DNA from: an uncultured bacterium
GTDB taxonomy: Bacteria > Bacteroidota > Bacteroidia > Bacteroidales > CAIWKO01
NCBI GenBank assembly: GCA_903862465.1
Contig: CAIOYH010000052.1
Location: 1 to 45,062, forward strand
Reading direction: 5' to 3'
Length of the DNA stretch: 45,062 bases
The number at the start of each line of letters is the position of its first letter. Positions within the stretch are counted from its first letter, which is position 1. The notes beneath the pieces are model-generated. The model ran no database searches. It worked only from the letters and a program-made list of their open reading frames with translations, and had not been told where the DNA came from. The position numbers and the translations under genes are program-made. This document shows, piece by piece, positions 16,043-24,980 of this stretch.

Positions 16043-18154
16043 TTATTCCTTCACAAATTTCCTTACTACACTTCCTTCTGAAGTGGCAAGTTTTATGAAG
16101 TATAATCCTTTGGCAAGCGAGCTGATATCTATTTGATGTGAGCTTAATGTTTTGGTGAGAAGTGTTTTTCCACTGATATCATATACTGTTGCTATGGTAG
16201 AGGTTAAAAGTCCATCAATAGTAAGAATGTTTGATGCAGGACTAGGATAGATGGAGATTTTATCACTGTTACTCATCTCATCAATTCCAATGCTAGTGCT
16301 TATTATCTGAATATTTGATTTGGTTGAAATGTAAGCACCTTTAGCCGTGGGGTTGCAGGGCGTATGCAATGCTTCAATATAATAAATTGTATCGGTTGCA
16401 GGTGGATTAAGGTCGGTATAGGAAGTTAATGTTCCTTGTACGGAATCAATAAGGTGCATTGCACCACCATTTCCACGCCATATTCTAAAAGTTCCCACCG
16501 TGAATCCTTCATAAGTTTCCCAAATTAAATTCTTTTGAGGTGGAATACCAAGGTTTATATTAAGATGTATGGTTTTATGTGGTGCGCTTTTCGTGCAAGC
16601 TTCTAATCCATACGAATCAACAGTGGTGATTTCATATCTGTCGGCTTTTTGCGCAGGATTTGATGCCAAATCAACAAAGGTGCTTAAATTGCTATTCGAT
16701 ACATTCCCAATCATTGTATATACACCGCTCAGGGTGCTTTCTTTATATATATTATACGATGCTACAGAACTTGTGTTAAAGGTCTTTTCCCAAATCACCC
16801 TATTTTTCTGTAGTGCAGAATCAACTGTTACAAGACAAATTGGAGGCAACGCTAGGCAAGGGTTTTTACGCAATGTGTCAAGCGTTCCAAGTGTAGTAGT
16901 AGTTTGAAACGCTAAGCCTCCCGAACCTACAGTTGCACCTTTATATATGGTAGTAGCGCAAGTTTGGGATGAAAAAGTAGGTATGCCACCTTCACAAGCT
17001 GCAATGCCCAGAGAATCGGTTTTTATTAAGTAGGCTCCGCCTCCATAACTGTTTGTATTACCTGCTAAAACACAACCACCATCATTTGTTGGCGAAACGC
17101 CATAAATATAAGAGTTTGCACCATATTTTTGGGACCAGACTAGATTGCCATTTATATCAGTTTTTATTACCATAGCATACGCTGTCATTGATTGTGTAGC
17201 GCTTCCTGCAATCAGATACCCGCTACCCGGGGCTAGACAAATGGAGTTAAGATTAGTTGAACCAGATATGTTAGTGAAAACAAATGCATTATTCCATGTA
17301 GGGTTTCCTGATGAATTGAGTTTAATAATGCTAGCTTGTGAGAAGAAACTTCCTTGTTCCGAAGTGCCAAGTACCAAATAACCACCGTCAGTGGTTTGAA
17401 TTATTGATTTCCCAATAGGGCTAGTAGGCGTTATTCCTCCAGTTACTTGATAAAAGCCCCTTGTCCATAAGGTGTCGCCTGCGGCATTTAATTTTATTAC
17501 AAGAATTTCTTTCGTAGTTGTGTATCCTGAAGTCCCTGTAAGAATATAGCCTCCATCGGATGTTTTTTGTATGTCATTACAAAATTGTGTGCTATTGGTT
17601 ACAGGTGAACCATACGTTTTTGCCCAACTAATATTTCCGTCGGAATCGGTTTTAATTACATAAACACTTGTAATTCCTGAACCATAACTATTCGTTGAAC
17701 CTCCAACAATAAAACCGCCATCAGTAGTTTGTTTTACTGAATTTGCTGCATCAACCATGGTTCCACCATACGTTTTTGTCCATAACGTATCTCCGATATT
17801 ATTTAACCTCGCCATATAAATTCGACTTTTAAGGGTAGTGGCATTTGTGAGCGTGCCCGCTGCTATAAAGCCACCATCACTAGTTTGCTGTACACATTTA
17901 AGCTGTAATGCGTCGGTGGTTGTTAATGTTTTACTCCACATTGTGTTTGCATTAGCATTTAATTTCAACACAAAGTTGGCTGTAGCTGATGTCCTACCAA
18001 CTAAAATGTTTCCGCCATCAGTTGTTTGCTGAACAGCAGTAAAAATCAGATAATGGGAGTAAACTCTTTGAAAGGGAGTTTGTGCCTTTCCGAGGGATGT
18101 GATAATTGTTGACAACACTATTGCCAACAAAATTCTTTGTAAAAGTGTTTTCAT
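16043..18154 (-). CDS. T9SS-secreted DGG-repeat protein (beta-propeller-like)
   Basis: The 703-residue protein has a signal peptide (LLAIVLSTIITSLGKAQ) and at least six repeats of about 50-55 residues with the core T(T/S)DGG(F/Y)I(V/L)xG(T/S) (TTDGGNILVG, TSDGGFIAAG, TTDGGFIVGG, TSDGGYILTG, TTDGGYLVLG, TNDGGCVLAG), each followed by an I(K/R)L/T-N-x-x-G-x-x-xW element. This resembles delta-60-like propeller blades. A fibronectin-like region follows (ALQKNRVIWEKTFNTSSVASYNIY). The last 75 residues are a T9SS type A sorting domain (ISIYPSPASNILTIDG, then LAKGLYFIKLATSEGSVVRKFVKE). It is therefore exported to the cell surface or medium. Role unknown. Confidence 0.88.
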   Translation of the reverse strand: MKTLLQRILLAIVLSTIITSLGKAQTPFQRVYSHYLIFTAVQQTTDGGNILVGRTSATANFVLKLNANANTMWSKTLTTTDALQLKCVQQTSDGGFIAAGTLTNATTLKSRIYMARLNNIGDTLWTKTYGGTMVDAANSVKQTTDGGFIVGGSTNSYGSGITSVYVIKTDSDGNISWAKTYGSPVTNSTQFCNDIQKTSDGGYILTGTSGYTTTKEILVIKLNAAGDTLWTRGFYQVTGGITPTSPIGKSIIQTTDGGYLVLGTSEQGSFFSQASIIKLNSSGNPTWNNAFVFTNISGSTNLNSICLAPGSGYLIAGSATQSMTAYAMVIKTDINGNLVWSQKYGANSYIYGVSPTNDGGCVLAGNTNSYGGGAYLIKTDSLGIAACEGGIPTFSSQTCATTIYKGATVGSGGLAFQTTTTLGTLDTLRKNPCLALPPICLVTVDSALQKNRVIWEKTFNTSSVASYNIYKESTLSGVYTMIGNVSNSNLSTFVDLASNPAQKADRYEITTVDSYGLEACTKSAPHKTIHLNINLGIPPQKNLIWETYEGFTVGTFRIWRGNGGAMHLIDSVQGTLTSYTDLNPPATDTIYYIEALHTPCNPTAKGAYISTKSNIQIISTSIGIDEMSNSDKISIYPSPASNILTIDGLLTSTIATVYDISGKTLLTKTLSSHQIDISSLAKGLYFIKLATSEGSVVRKFVKE

Positions 18155-18340
18155 AATAATATTTTTTTAGTTTTTAAGTAAGACAACTTATTTATAAAAA
18201 TAGTTGCATGGCATATCAATTAAAATTAATTTATTTTCAAACAGTTGTCCATTAAAAAAAGTAATAGAAATTTGTTTTAGTTTCGTTTATAAAATGGCAT
18301 TGTATCTTGGCACATTTTTTATATAGCGATGAATGATATT

Positions 18341-18432
18341 TCGCCCCTAAAGGGGCTTAGGAATGTTTGGGGTTGGTTTTTACCCCGACCTGACTGTCGG
18401 GGCTACCGATATTAAGCCCTTACAGGGCTATG
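18341..18432. repeat. Triple-hairpin intergenic element
   Basis: Three hairpins lie in a row: GCCCCTAAAGGGGC (18343-18356), CCCCGAC...GTCGGGG (18383-18402) and AGCCCT-TAC-AGGGCT (18415-18429). From memory, similar CCCCTAAAGGGGC / AAGCCCTTACAGGGCT elements recur in Bacteroidota intergenic DNA; I cannot check that here. It occurs once in this window, at the left edge of a repeat mosaic. Confidence 0.7.
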
Positions 18433-18470
18433 GGTATGATTGATTAAAAGTCCATAGGATAGCCCGTTGG

Positions 18471-18568
18471 CACGCGCGCCAAGGATTGTAGTGGATAGCC
18501 CACAGCGCAGTTATTCAGGCGCGAGGACTAGGAACGGAAAGCCTGACCCGACGTAGGAGGGGGGCGCC
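18471..18568. repeat. Dispersed structured repeat, copy 1 (GGCGCGAGGACT family)
   Basis: The core GTTATTCAGGCGCGAGGACT at 18510-18529 is identical at 29019-29038. The flanks also align: GGATTG-n-AG-n-G-n-A-n-AGCCCACAGCGC before it and CG-n-AAAGCC-n-GACCC after it. GC-rich and palindromic pieces suggest a folded RNA or DNA element of about 100 bases. Confidence 0.8.
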
Positions 18569-18795
18569 ATAATAAAAATCCAAGCTCCAAGATCCAAATA
18601 CCAAGAAACCCTACGAATTACGAATTCACGAATTACGAATGGCACACTTTGTGAATCTTGGTGTCTTTGTGCCTTAGTGTTTTCGTGTCTTAGTGTTTCT
18701 ATGTGCTCTCCGTCTTGTCCCGTACCAAAGGTCGGGAGCCTCCGTGGTTTTTTCTTTGTCCGCGTCAATCTGCGAAATCTGCGGGAAACTTCTCC
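18569..18795. repeat. Low-complexity repeat mosaic
   Basis: Successive short-period stretches are seen: CCAAGATCCAAATACCAAG, TACGAATTACGAATTCACGAATTACGAAT, then GTGTCTTTGTGCCTTAGTG with drifting copies, then CTCCGTGG and TCTGCGAAATCTGCGGG. The CTTAGTG part is the reverse complement of the CACTAAG family at 14350 and 28454. No supported gene: the reading frame across it has no family resemblance. Confidence 0.7.
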
Positions 18796-18796
18796 C

Positions 18797-20653
18797 TCAA
18801 TAATTAAACCTCAAATATTCCTCAAACAACACCTGCAAATAGGCTTTGCCATTGTCCAACAGCATCGCATCGGCAGCCGCAGACATTTTTTTTTTGCGAT
18901 ACACCACCTGATTCAAGTCGTGGTCGAACACAAGCGTTTGTTGGGGTGTGATGATGCCGAAACCATTGTCGAAGGTGTAATAGGCAAACTGCGGCGTGTG
19001 GACATTGAAGAGGTTTTTGCTTTTCACAAACTCTTGGTGGGGAAGCTGCAATTGCCCCAACAGCATGGCGGGGAAATCAATCTGCGAGCCGATGAGGGAG
19101 TCCACCTGTCCGCAATAGTCGGGTTTCAACACCTTGCCATAGAACAGCAGGGGCACATGATGGCGTTCGGCATCGTTGGCGGTGCGGGCATTGGGAAAAG
19201 AGTGGGCGTGGTCGGAGGTGATGATGAACAAGGTGTTGTTGAACCACGGCTGCCGTGACGCTTGGCGCAGATAGTCGGCGATGCATTTGTCGGTATAATG
19301 CACCGTGTTTTTATACTTGTCGGCATCGGCATTGCCCCCAAAGACCTTCTCCACCGTGGCATCAAAGGGTTCGTGGTTGGTGCTCGTCATGATGATAGAG
19401 AAAAAGGGTTGCGCATCGCGGGCGGCTTCCGCGGCTTGGCAGGCAAACAACTCTTCGTCATAAGCGCCCCAATCGGTTGTTTTTTTCCAAGGATAATTGG
19501 TTTCGTTCATGATTTTGGTGAATCCCGAAAGGTTTAGAAACGCCTCCGTGTTGGCAAATTGTATGTCGCCCGAATAATAATAGTTTTCGGAATAGCCGTT
19601 GTTGCCGAGTATCTTGGGCATATTGGTGAGTTTGTCGAACTTGCCGAACTTGCGCAGGATGGTAGTTTTCGGCTGCGCCGGAAATCCGCACAGCAAGGAA
19701 ATCAAACCTTGTTCGGTGCGAAAGCCGTTGGCATAAAACTTCGTGAACAGCAGGGATTGCTTCGTCAGGCTGTCTAAATGGGGCATGATGCCTGCTTCGC
19801 CACCCAAGGTGGTCATACATTCGGCGCTCACACTCTCCATCAAAATCAGGACGATGTTGGGGCGCGCCACGGTGAGGATATAGGCAGTGGAATCGCGCGG
19901 CGAACGTTGCATCGCATCCACCATCCCTTGGGCTTTTTCTTGAGCGAAATAGCGATAGGGATTGACGGTGTCGTCAGCAATGACGATGATTTCCATGAAA
20001 TTCCAAAAGCCATTCAGGGCGGCATTGTTCAGCACGGGATATTTGGAATAATACACCCAACTCTTGCTCAAGGGAAACTTCTGAAAGCCGCCGCGCATCG
20101 CAATGACCAACAGAAACAATAGCAGCGGCGCCAAGATGATTTTAAAGCCCCAATGGATTTTGCCCGACAAATCTATCTTCATATATCTTTTATAGAGATA
20201 GAAAATCACAGCGCCTTCCACCATAAAAACGAGGATGAACAGCCAATAGGGCACGGCTTTGGCAGCCTGCATCATCTCGCCCGGATAGAGCGCATAGGAG
20301 AGTGCTTTGCTGTTGATTTTGGAGCCCCACATGGAATACAAACTCGTGTCAACGCAGGTGATGAACAGGCAGACCACTATCAAACTATAGTTGACGATGT
20401 GGATGCTTTTGACGATCCATTTTTTTGTTTTGAAGAAGAAAGAGGTCAGCAGCAGCAGTATGGGGATGCTGATTAGGAAAGCCGTTGCCGCCAAATCCAT
20501 CGCAAAGGCATAATAATAGGACCAAAGGATTTCCGTGAAGGTGGTAGGTTTGAGTTCGCCGTGGTTATAGATGAGGAAAAACGTATGCTGCAAGGCGAAC
20601 AACAGCAGCCAAAACCCAATGAGCTTCAGTAGGAAAAGGAGAAGGTTTTTCAC
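18797..20653 (-). CDS. LTA-synthase/sulfatase-family membrane protein
   Basis: The 618-residue protein has about five N-terminal membrane segments (residues 1 to about 190), then an extracytoplasmic alkaline-phosphatase-fold domain. The domain opens with RPNIVLILMESVSAEC (metal-binding Glu), carries the nucleophile-type Thr in NGFRTEQGL, and has the later metal site in FIITSDHAHSF plus a His in ERHHVPLLFYG. The family transfers or hydrolyses phospho- or sulfo-groups; members include lipoteichoic acid synthases and phosphoethanolamine transferases. A Gram-negative of this type makes no LTA, so the substrate is unknown, perhaps an envelope lipid or glycan. It follows cysN by 15 bases at the end of the sulfate-activation operon, which may hint at a sulfated substrate. 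Confidence 0.85.
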   Translation of the reverse strand: MKNLLLFLLKLIGFWLLLFALQHTFFLIYNHGELKPTTFTEILWSYYYAFAMDLAATAFLISIPILLLLTSFFFKTKKWIVKSIHIVNYSLIVVCLFITCVDTSLYSMWGSKINSKALSYALYPGEMMQAAKAVPYWLFILVFMVEGAVIFYLYKRYMKIDLSGKIHWGFKIILAPLLLFLLVIAMRGGFQKFPLSKSWVYYSKYPVLNNAALNGFWNFMEIIVIADDTVNPYRYFAQEKAQGMVDAMQRSPRDSTAYILTVARPNIVLILMESVSAECMTTLGGEAGIMPHLDSLTKQSLLFTKFYANGFRTEQGLISLLCGFPAQPKTTILRKFGKFDKLTNMPKILGNNGYSENYYYSGDIQFANTEAFLNLSGFTKIMNETNYPWKKTTDWGAYDEELFACQAAEAARDAQPFFSIIMTSTNHEPFDATVEKVFGGNADADKYKNTVHYTDKCIADYLRQASRQPWFNNTLFIITSDHAHSFPNARTANDAERHHVPLLFYGKVLKPDYCGQVDSLIGSQIDFPAMLLGQLQLPHQEFVKSKNLFNVHTPQFAYYTFDNGFGIITPQQTLVFDHDLNQVVYRKKKMSAAADAMLLDNGKAYLQVLFEEYLRFNY

Positions 20654-20668
20654 AGCCGCATCAACATC

Positions 20669-21943
20669 TTAGATAATCATGCCCGCACCCAAAGTTTCGT
20701 TGGTAGCTTCATCAATCAGGATGATGCTGCCCGTGATGCGATTATTTTTATATCTATCGAAGAAGAAAGGCTGCGTGGTGCGTATAGAAACGCGGGCAAT
20801 GTCATTCAATCCGACGCTGTTGTCTGTTTCATCGCGATGCAGGGTTTGGATATCCACTTTGTAGCGTATGTCTTTTATCACACAGCGGGCATCTTTCGTG
20901 GTATGTTTGATGGCGTATTTGCCGCCATTCACCAATTTTTTCTCGTTCATCCAACACAACATCACATCAAAATCCTGACCGATGTTGGGCAGATTGTTTT
21001 CGCGCACTATCATGTCGCCGCGGCTGATGTCTATGTCGTCTTCCAAAAGTATGGTGACCGACATGGGCGAAAAAGCTTCCTCCACAGGACCATCAAAAGA
21101 GTCTATCTCTTTGATACGGGAAGAAAAACCCGAAGGCAACACCATCACCTTGTCACCTTTTTTGAAGATACCGCTCGCCACCCTACCTGCATAACCGCGA
21201 TAATCATGATATTCATCTTTATAAGGACGTATCACGTATTGAACGGGGAAGCGACAATCCACCAAGTTTTCGTCGCTGCTGATGTGGATGGTTTCCAACA
21301 GATGCAACAAGGGACCATCTTTATACCAAGGCATATTGACCGAAGAATTCACCACATTGTCGCCGTTCAGGGCGCTGATGGGGATAAAGCGGATGTCGTG
21401 CACATCGAGTTTGGTGGCGAAGTTGGTGAAGTCTTTCTTGATTTGGTCGAACACGCTTTCGGAATAATCCACCAAGTCCATTTTGTTGATGCACACCACA
21501 AGATGCGGAATTTTCAACAAAGAAGCGATGAAGGAATGTCGCCGCGATTGCTCGATGACGCCTTTGCGGGCATCAATCAAAATCAAAGCCAAATTAGCCG
21601 TTGAAGCGCCCGTGACCATATTGCGTGTATATTGAACATGTCCGGGGGTGTCGGCAATGATAAACTTGCGCTTGGGCGTAGCAAAATAGCGATATGCCAC
21701 ATCAATGGTGATGCCTTGTTCGCGCTCTGCCCGCAGCCCGTCGGTGAGCAATGCCAGGTTCACCTGTGTTTCGCCACGTTGCTCGCTTGCTTGTTTTATA
21801 GCATTATATTGATCTTCAAAAATAGATTTCGAGTCGTATAACAACCGTCCTATTAATGTGCTTTTGCCATCGTCAACACTGCCTGCTGTCGTAAAACGCA
21901 GTAGTTCCATGTCGAGATATCCATCTTTTAAATTCGCTGCCAT
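20669..21943 (-). CDS. cysN: Sulfate adenylyltransferase subunit 1 (GTPase subunit)
   Basis: CysN couples GTP hydrolysis to formation of adenylyl sulfate by CysD. The 424-residue protein has an EF-Tu-like G domain: GSVDDGKSTLIGRLL (G1), DTPGHVQY (G3), NKMDLVDYS (G4) and the CysN-specific RRHSFIASLL segment. Beta-barrel domains II and III follow. There is no fused CysC kinase domain, consistent with the separate cysC upstream. It follows cysD after a 123-base gap that contains drifting GATTTATGATTTTAGATG and TTTACTTTTTACC stretches, so co-transcription is likely but not certain. Confidence 0.95.
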   Translation of the reverse strand: MAANLKDGYLDMELLRFTTAGSVDDGKSTLIGRLLYDSKSIFEDQYNAIKQASEQRGETQVNLALLTDGLRAEREQGITIDVAYRYFATPKRKFIIADTPGHVQYTRNMVTGASTANLALILIDARKGVIEQSRRHSFIASLLKIPHLVVCINKMDLVDYSESVFDQIKKDFTNFATKLDVHDIRFIPISALNGDNVVNSSVNMPWYKDGPLLHLLETIHISSDENLVDCRFPVQYVIRPYKDEYHDYRGYAGRVASGIFKKGDKVMVLPSGFSSRIKEIDSFDGPVEEAFSPMSVTILLEDDIDISRGDMIVRENNLPNIGQDFDVMLCWMNEKKLVNGGKYAIKHTTKDARCVIKDIRYKVDIQTLHRDETDNSVGLNDIARVSIRTTQPFFFDRYKNNRITGSIILIDEATNETLGAGMII

Positions 21944-22066
21944 TTTATTATTTTTGATTTATGATTTTAGATGTATGATTTACGAAGCATGATGAACATC
22001 CAACGCTATGACCATATACCTTAAACTAATAAATATACTATTTACTTTTTACCAATTACGTTTTAC

Positions 22067-22972
22067 CTAAAAGTATCCCTCTTTCTTCCGATCTTCCATA
22101 GCCGCTTCGGAGCGTTTGTCGTCAATACGGCTGCCGCGTTCGGTCACCCGAGTGGCTGCCACCTCTTCAATGATATCTTCAAGGCTATTTGCATGCGATA
22201 GCGTAGCACCCGTGCAGGTCATATCGCCTATGGTGCGGAAACGGATGTGCATATTTTCAACCTTTTCCGTTGGTTTCAATTTCATGAAATCTGAACAGGA
22301 ATAAATCACACCATCGCGCACAAAACAATCGCGGTCGTGGGAGAAATATAAAGAAGGCATGTCAATTTGTTCGTGATAGATATATTGCCACACATCCATT
22401 TCGGTCCAATTGCTCAAAGGGAAAACGCGGAAATGTTCGCCGATGCGCTTCTTGCCATTGAATAGGTTCCACAATTCGGGGCGTTGATTCTTCGGATCCC
22501 ATTGTCCGAACTCATCGCGATGGGAAAAGAAACGTTCTTTGGCGCGTGCTTTTTCTTCATCGCGGCGTGCTCCGCCCATAGCCACATCTATCTTATGCTC
22601 CTCGATGGTATCCAACAAGGTGACAGTTTGCAATACATTCCGACTTGCATTGTAGCCTGTTTCCTCTGCTGCACGACCTTTGTCAATGGATTCCTGAACG
22701 GAACCGACTATCAATCGTGCGCCGATTTTCTCCACCAACTCGTCGCGATATACTAAGGTTTCCACAAAGTTATGCCCTGTGTCGATGTGCATCAGGGGGA
22801 AAGGAATGGCGGAGGGCCAGAAAGCCTTACGTGCCAGATGCAACATGACGATGGAATCTTTTCCGCCCGAAAACAACAAGGCGGGGCGCTCAAATTGAGC
22901 AGCAACTTCACGCAGAATGAATACAGATTCTGCTTCGAGAAGTTTGATATGATTTAGATGATAGTTAACCAT
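22067..22972 (-). CDS. cysD: Sulfate adenylyltransferase subunit 2
   Basis: CysD makes adenylyl sulfate from ATP and sulfate. The PP-loop is SGGKDSIVMLHLARKAF, with the family motif PFPLMHIDTGHNF after it and the usual C-terminal part (ERGSRIDDKRSEAAMEDRKKEGYF). The preferred start is ATG 22972, giving 301 residues and the N-terminus MVNYHLNHIKLLEAES, which matches CysD family N-termini. The longer frame to 23044 would extend into cysC and add a non-homologous stretch. With this start the gene overlaps the 3' end of cysC by 19 bases, suggesting translational coupling. Confidence 0.95.
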   Translation of the reverse strand: MVNYHLNHIKLLEAESVFILREVAAQFERPALLFSGGKDSIVMLHLARKAFWPSAIPFPLMHIDTGHNFVETLVYRDELVEKIGARLIVGSVQESIDKGRAAEETGYNASRNVLQTVTLLDTIEEHKIDVAMGGARRDEEKARAKERFFSHRDEFGQWDPKNQRPELWNLFNGKKRIGEHFRVFPLSNWTEMDVWQYIYHEQIDMPSLYFSHDRDCFVRDGVIYSCSDFMKLKPTEKVENMHIRFRTIGDMTCTGATLSHANSLEDIIEEVAATRVTERGSRIDDKRSEAAMEDRKKEGYF

Positions 22973-23577
22973 TTTCTTTTTTGATATCTGATTAAAGGTA
23001 GAATTTTTCGCATTAAATATTTCGCAGTCTTTTTTATCGTCCACAAATCGGTACGCAGTTCGATGTCGGCATGTTTGGGCATCTCATAATTAGAACCTAT
23101 CCCTGTGAAGTCTTTTATCTCGCCCAAACGAGCTTTCTTATATAAGCCTTTCACATCGCGTTGTTCGCATACCTCAATAGGGCAATTGACAAAGACTTCA
23201 ATGAACCGCTCGTTGCCGATAATTTCCCGAGCCAAATCGCGCATGGCTTTCTGTGGAGAGATAAAACTACAGATGACTATCAAACCATGATCTACAAACA
23301 GCCGAGCAATTTCGGCAGTCCTGCGAATATTTTCCATACGGTCGGCATCCGAAAATCCCAGGTCTTTGTTGATGCCATTGCGTATGACATCACCATCAAA
23401 CACCTTGGTAAAATATCCTTTGCGTTGGATTTCTTTTTCCAACGCAAGGGCAATGGTGGTTTTTCCTGCACCCGATAAGCCTGTAAGCCATATAACTTTC
23501 GGGTCTTGGCGCACCAAAAAACGTTTGCGATTTCGACGTATGTAACTATTGAAATCGGTAAGTATCCGCATTTTCAT
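22954..23577 (-). CDS. cysC: Adenylylsulfate kinase
   Basis: CysC phosphorylates adenylyl sulfate to PAPS, the universal sulfate donor. The P-loop GLSGAGKTT is followed by FDGDVIRNGINKDLGFSDADRMENIRR and by FVNCPIEVCEQRDVKGLYKKA, all typical of the family. The reading frame opens at TTG 23607, but a -7 box overlaps that position, so ATG 23577 (or ATG 23571) is the likely start, giving about 207 residues. The C-terminal 25 residues are basic and extend beyond the usual kinase core. It heads the cysC-cysD-cysN run. Confidence 0.93.
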   Translation of the reverse strand: MKMRILTDFNSYIRRNRKRFLVRQDPKVIWLTGLSGAGKTTIALALEKEIQRKGYFTKVFDGDVIRNGINKDLGFSDADRMENIRRTAEIARLFVDHGLIVICSFISPQKAMRDLAREIIGNERFIEVFVNCPIEVCEQRDVKGLYKKARLGEIKDFTGIGSNYEMPKHADIELRTDLWTIKKTAKYLMRKILPLIRYQKRKWLTII

Positions 23578-23604
23578 TAGTTTCTCTCTTTCTGTTTCAT
23601 GCTG

Positions 23605-23612
23605 CAAAAGTA
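23605..23612 (-). promoter_or_regulatory. -7 box (TACTTTTG) of the cysCDN operon
   Basis: TACTTTTG on the minus strand fits TAnnTTTG. It overlaps the upstream TTG of the cysC frame, so the transcript should start near 23598 and translation at ATG 23577. This is the main reason for the shorter start. Confidence 0.6.
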
Positions 23613-23742
23613 TAAAATATTATTCACTTGGGAGCGTATGATGTTATCTAATATAGTATTTATGTCAATAAAATACTTCCCGCAGCATCAAAATTCTTTG
23701 CAAGTCAATCCAATAATTCAGCAGTGCGAACGTTTATCTTTC

Positions 23743-23750
23743 TAATTTTG
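23743..23750 (+). promoter_or_regulatory. -7 box (TAATTTTG) for the DUF1573 gene
   Basis: TAATTTTG matches TAnnTTTG 35 bases before the start codon. No convincing -33 TTG is visible. Confidence 0.5.
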
Positions 23751-23785
23751 CATACGTATTTGTTTCACCTATTATTCCTATTTAC

Positions 23786-24910
23786 ATGAAAAAACTCCTA
23801 TTTCTATGCCTTTTGATTGCTTTTGCACATAGTGGCGTCGCCTACGCTCAAAGAGCCACCCTAAAGTTTGACAAACTTGAATACGATTTCGGAACCTTCA
23901 AAGAAGAAGGCGGAAAAGTGAAATGCCGCTTTACATTTAAAAACGATGGCGAGGACACCTTGAGGATATCCACTGTGAAACCAGGCTGTGGCTGCACCAC
24001 CGCCGAATGGACAAAAACAGGCGTATTGGCAAAACAAAGCGGTTATGTGGATGCCGAATTCGACCCAGCACAACGCCCGGGGATTTTCAGCAAATCGCTC
24101 ACCGTATATTCCAATGACCAAAACCAACCCATCCTTTCGCTTACCATCAAAGGACAGGTGCTTGCCAAACCCAGAGCCGTGATTGATTTGTATCCGATGA
24201 AGATGGGTAACCTACTCTTCGAATCATCGCAATTCAATTTGACCAATGCGAAAAACAATGAAATCCGCAGCGATACCATTAAATTCTATAACAATTGGAA
24301 CAAATCCATCGACATTACTTTTAAAGATTTATCGGAGTCGCTAAAAGCCGAGGCGGTTCCTGCAAGCATCAAACCTAAAAAAGAAGGCTTGATTATCATA
24401 CATTATGATGTTGCCAAACGCAATGATTTTGGCTATATCTACGACCGCATGTTGTTGGAGACCAACGACAGTATCCAACCCGAAAAGACCTTAAACATCA
24501 GCATGAATATTGTGGAAGACTTCTCGAACCTGACACCTCAGCAGCTTGCCGATGCTCCTGTTATTAAATTCGAAAGCAACACTTACAACTTCACTTCTGC
24601 AAAACAAGGCGACAAAGTGGCATGTTCGTTCAAATTTACCAACGAAGGCAAAAGCGACCTCATCATCCACAAAGTGAAAGCCTCCTGCGGTTGCACAGCA
24701 ACAAGCCCCGAAAAAACAACGCTCAAACCCGGCGAAAGTAGCAAAATCAATGCAACGTTCGACACGACAGGCAAAAGTGGCAAGCAGTATAAAACAATAA
24801 CTGTGGTGACGAACGACCCCAAGACTGCCACCTTGATGCTAAGCATCGAAGGCATGGTGGATAAACCCGAAACACAAACCACACCCGACACCAATGCACC
24901 TAAACATTGA
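23786..24910 (+). CDS. Exported DUF1573 (ASPM-SPD-2-Hydin-like) tandem-domain protein
   Basis: The 374-residue protein has a signal peptide (LLFLCLLIAFAHSGVAYAQ) and two DUF1573 domains. The first, residues about 30-130, contains YDFGTFKEEGG, FTFKNDGEDTLRI, KPGCGCTTAEW and SKSLTVYSND. The second, about 260-360, contains KFTNEGKSDLIIHKVKASCGCTATSPEKT and YKTITVVTND. Each has the family CGCT motif. The middle region (about 135-255) is a diverged Ig-like domain. Such proteins are common exported or periplasmic proteins of Bacteroidota, but the biochemical role is unknown. It ends in a C-terminal Pro/Thr-rich tail (PETQTTPDTNAPKH) and is followed by a strong terminator. It is divergent from cysC. 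Confidence 0.88.
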   Translation: MKKLLFLCLLIAFAHSGVAYAQRATLKFDKLEYDFGTFKEEGGKVKCRFTFKNDGEDTLRISTVKPGCGCTTAEWTKTGVLAKQSGYVDAEFDPAQRPGIFSKSLTVYSNDQNQPILSLTIKGQVLAKPRAVIDLYPMKMGNLLFESSQFNLTNAKNNEIRSDTIKFYNNWNKSIDITFKDLSESLKAEAVPASIKPKKEGLIIIHYDVAKRNDFGYIYDRMLLETNDSIQPEKTLNISMNIVEDFSNLTPQQLADAPVIKFESNTYNFTSAKQGDKVACSFKFTNEGKSDLIIHKVKASCGCTATSPEKTTLKPGESSKINATFDTTGKSGKQYKTITVVTNDPKTATLMLSIEGMVDKPETQTTPDTNAPKH

Positions 24911-24927
24911 TAAGCGTCTAACATAAA

Positions 24928-24966
24928 AAAAACGCCCTGAAATGTATTATTTCAGGGCGTTTTTTA
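24928..24966 (+). terminator. Rho-independent terminator of the DUF1573 gene
   Basis: AACGCCCTGAAAT (24931-24943) pairs perfectly with ATTTCAGGGCGTT (24949-24961) around a 5-base loop, followed by TTTTT. An A-run precedes it, so it may work in both directions. Confidence 0.92.
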
Positions 24967-24980
24967 TTTTACAGTTACAA

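Noticed and set aside
18511-18768. Minus-strand open frame across the repeat mosaic
   Set aside because: It is composed entirely of dispersed intergenic repeats translated by chance.
22973-23044. N-terminal extension of cysD upstream of ATG 22972
   Set aside because: The added 24 residues lie in the cysC coding region and do not match CysD N-termini.
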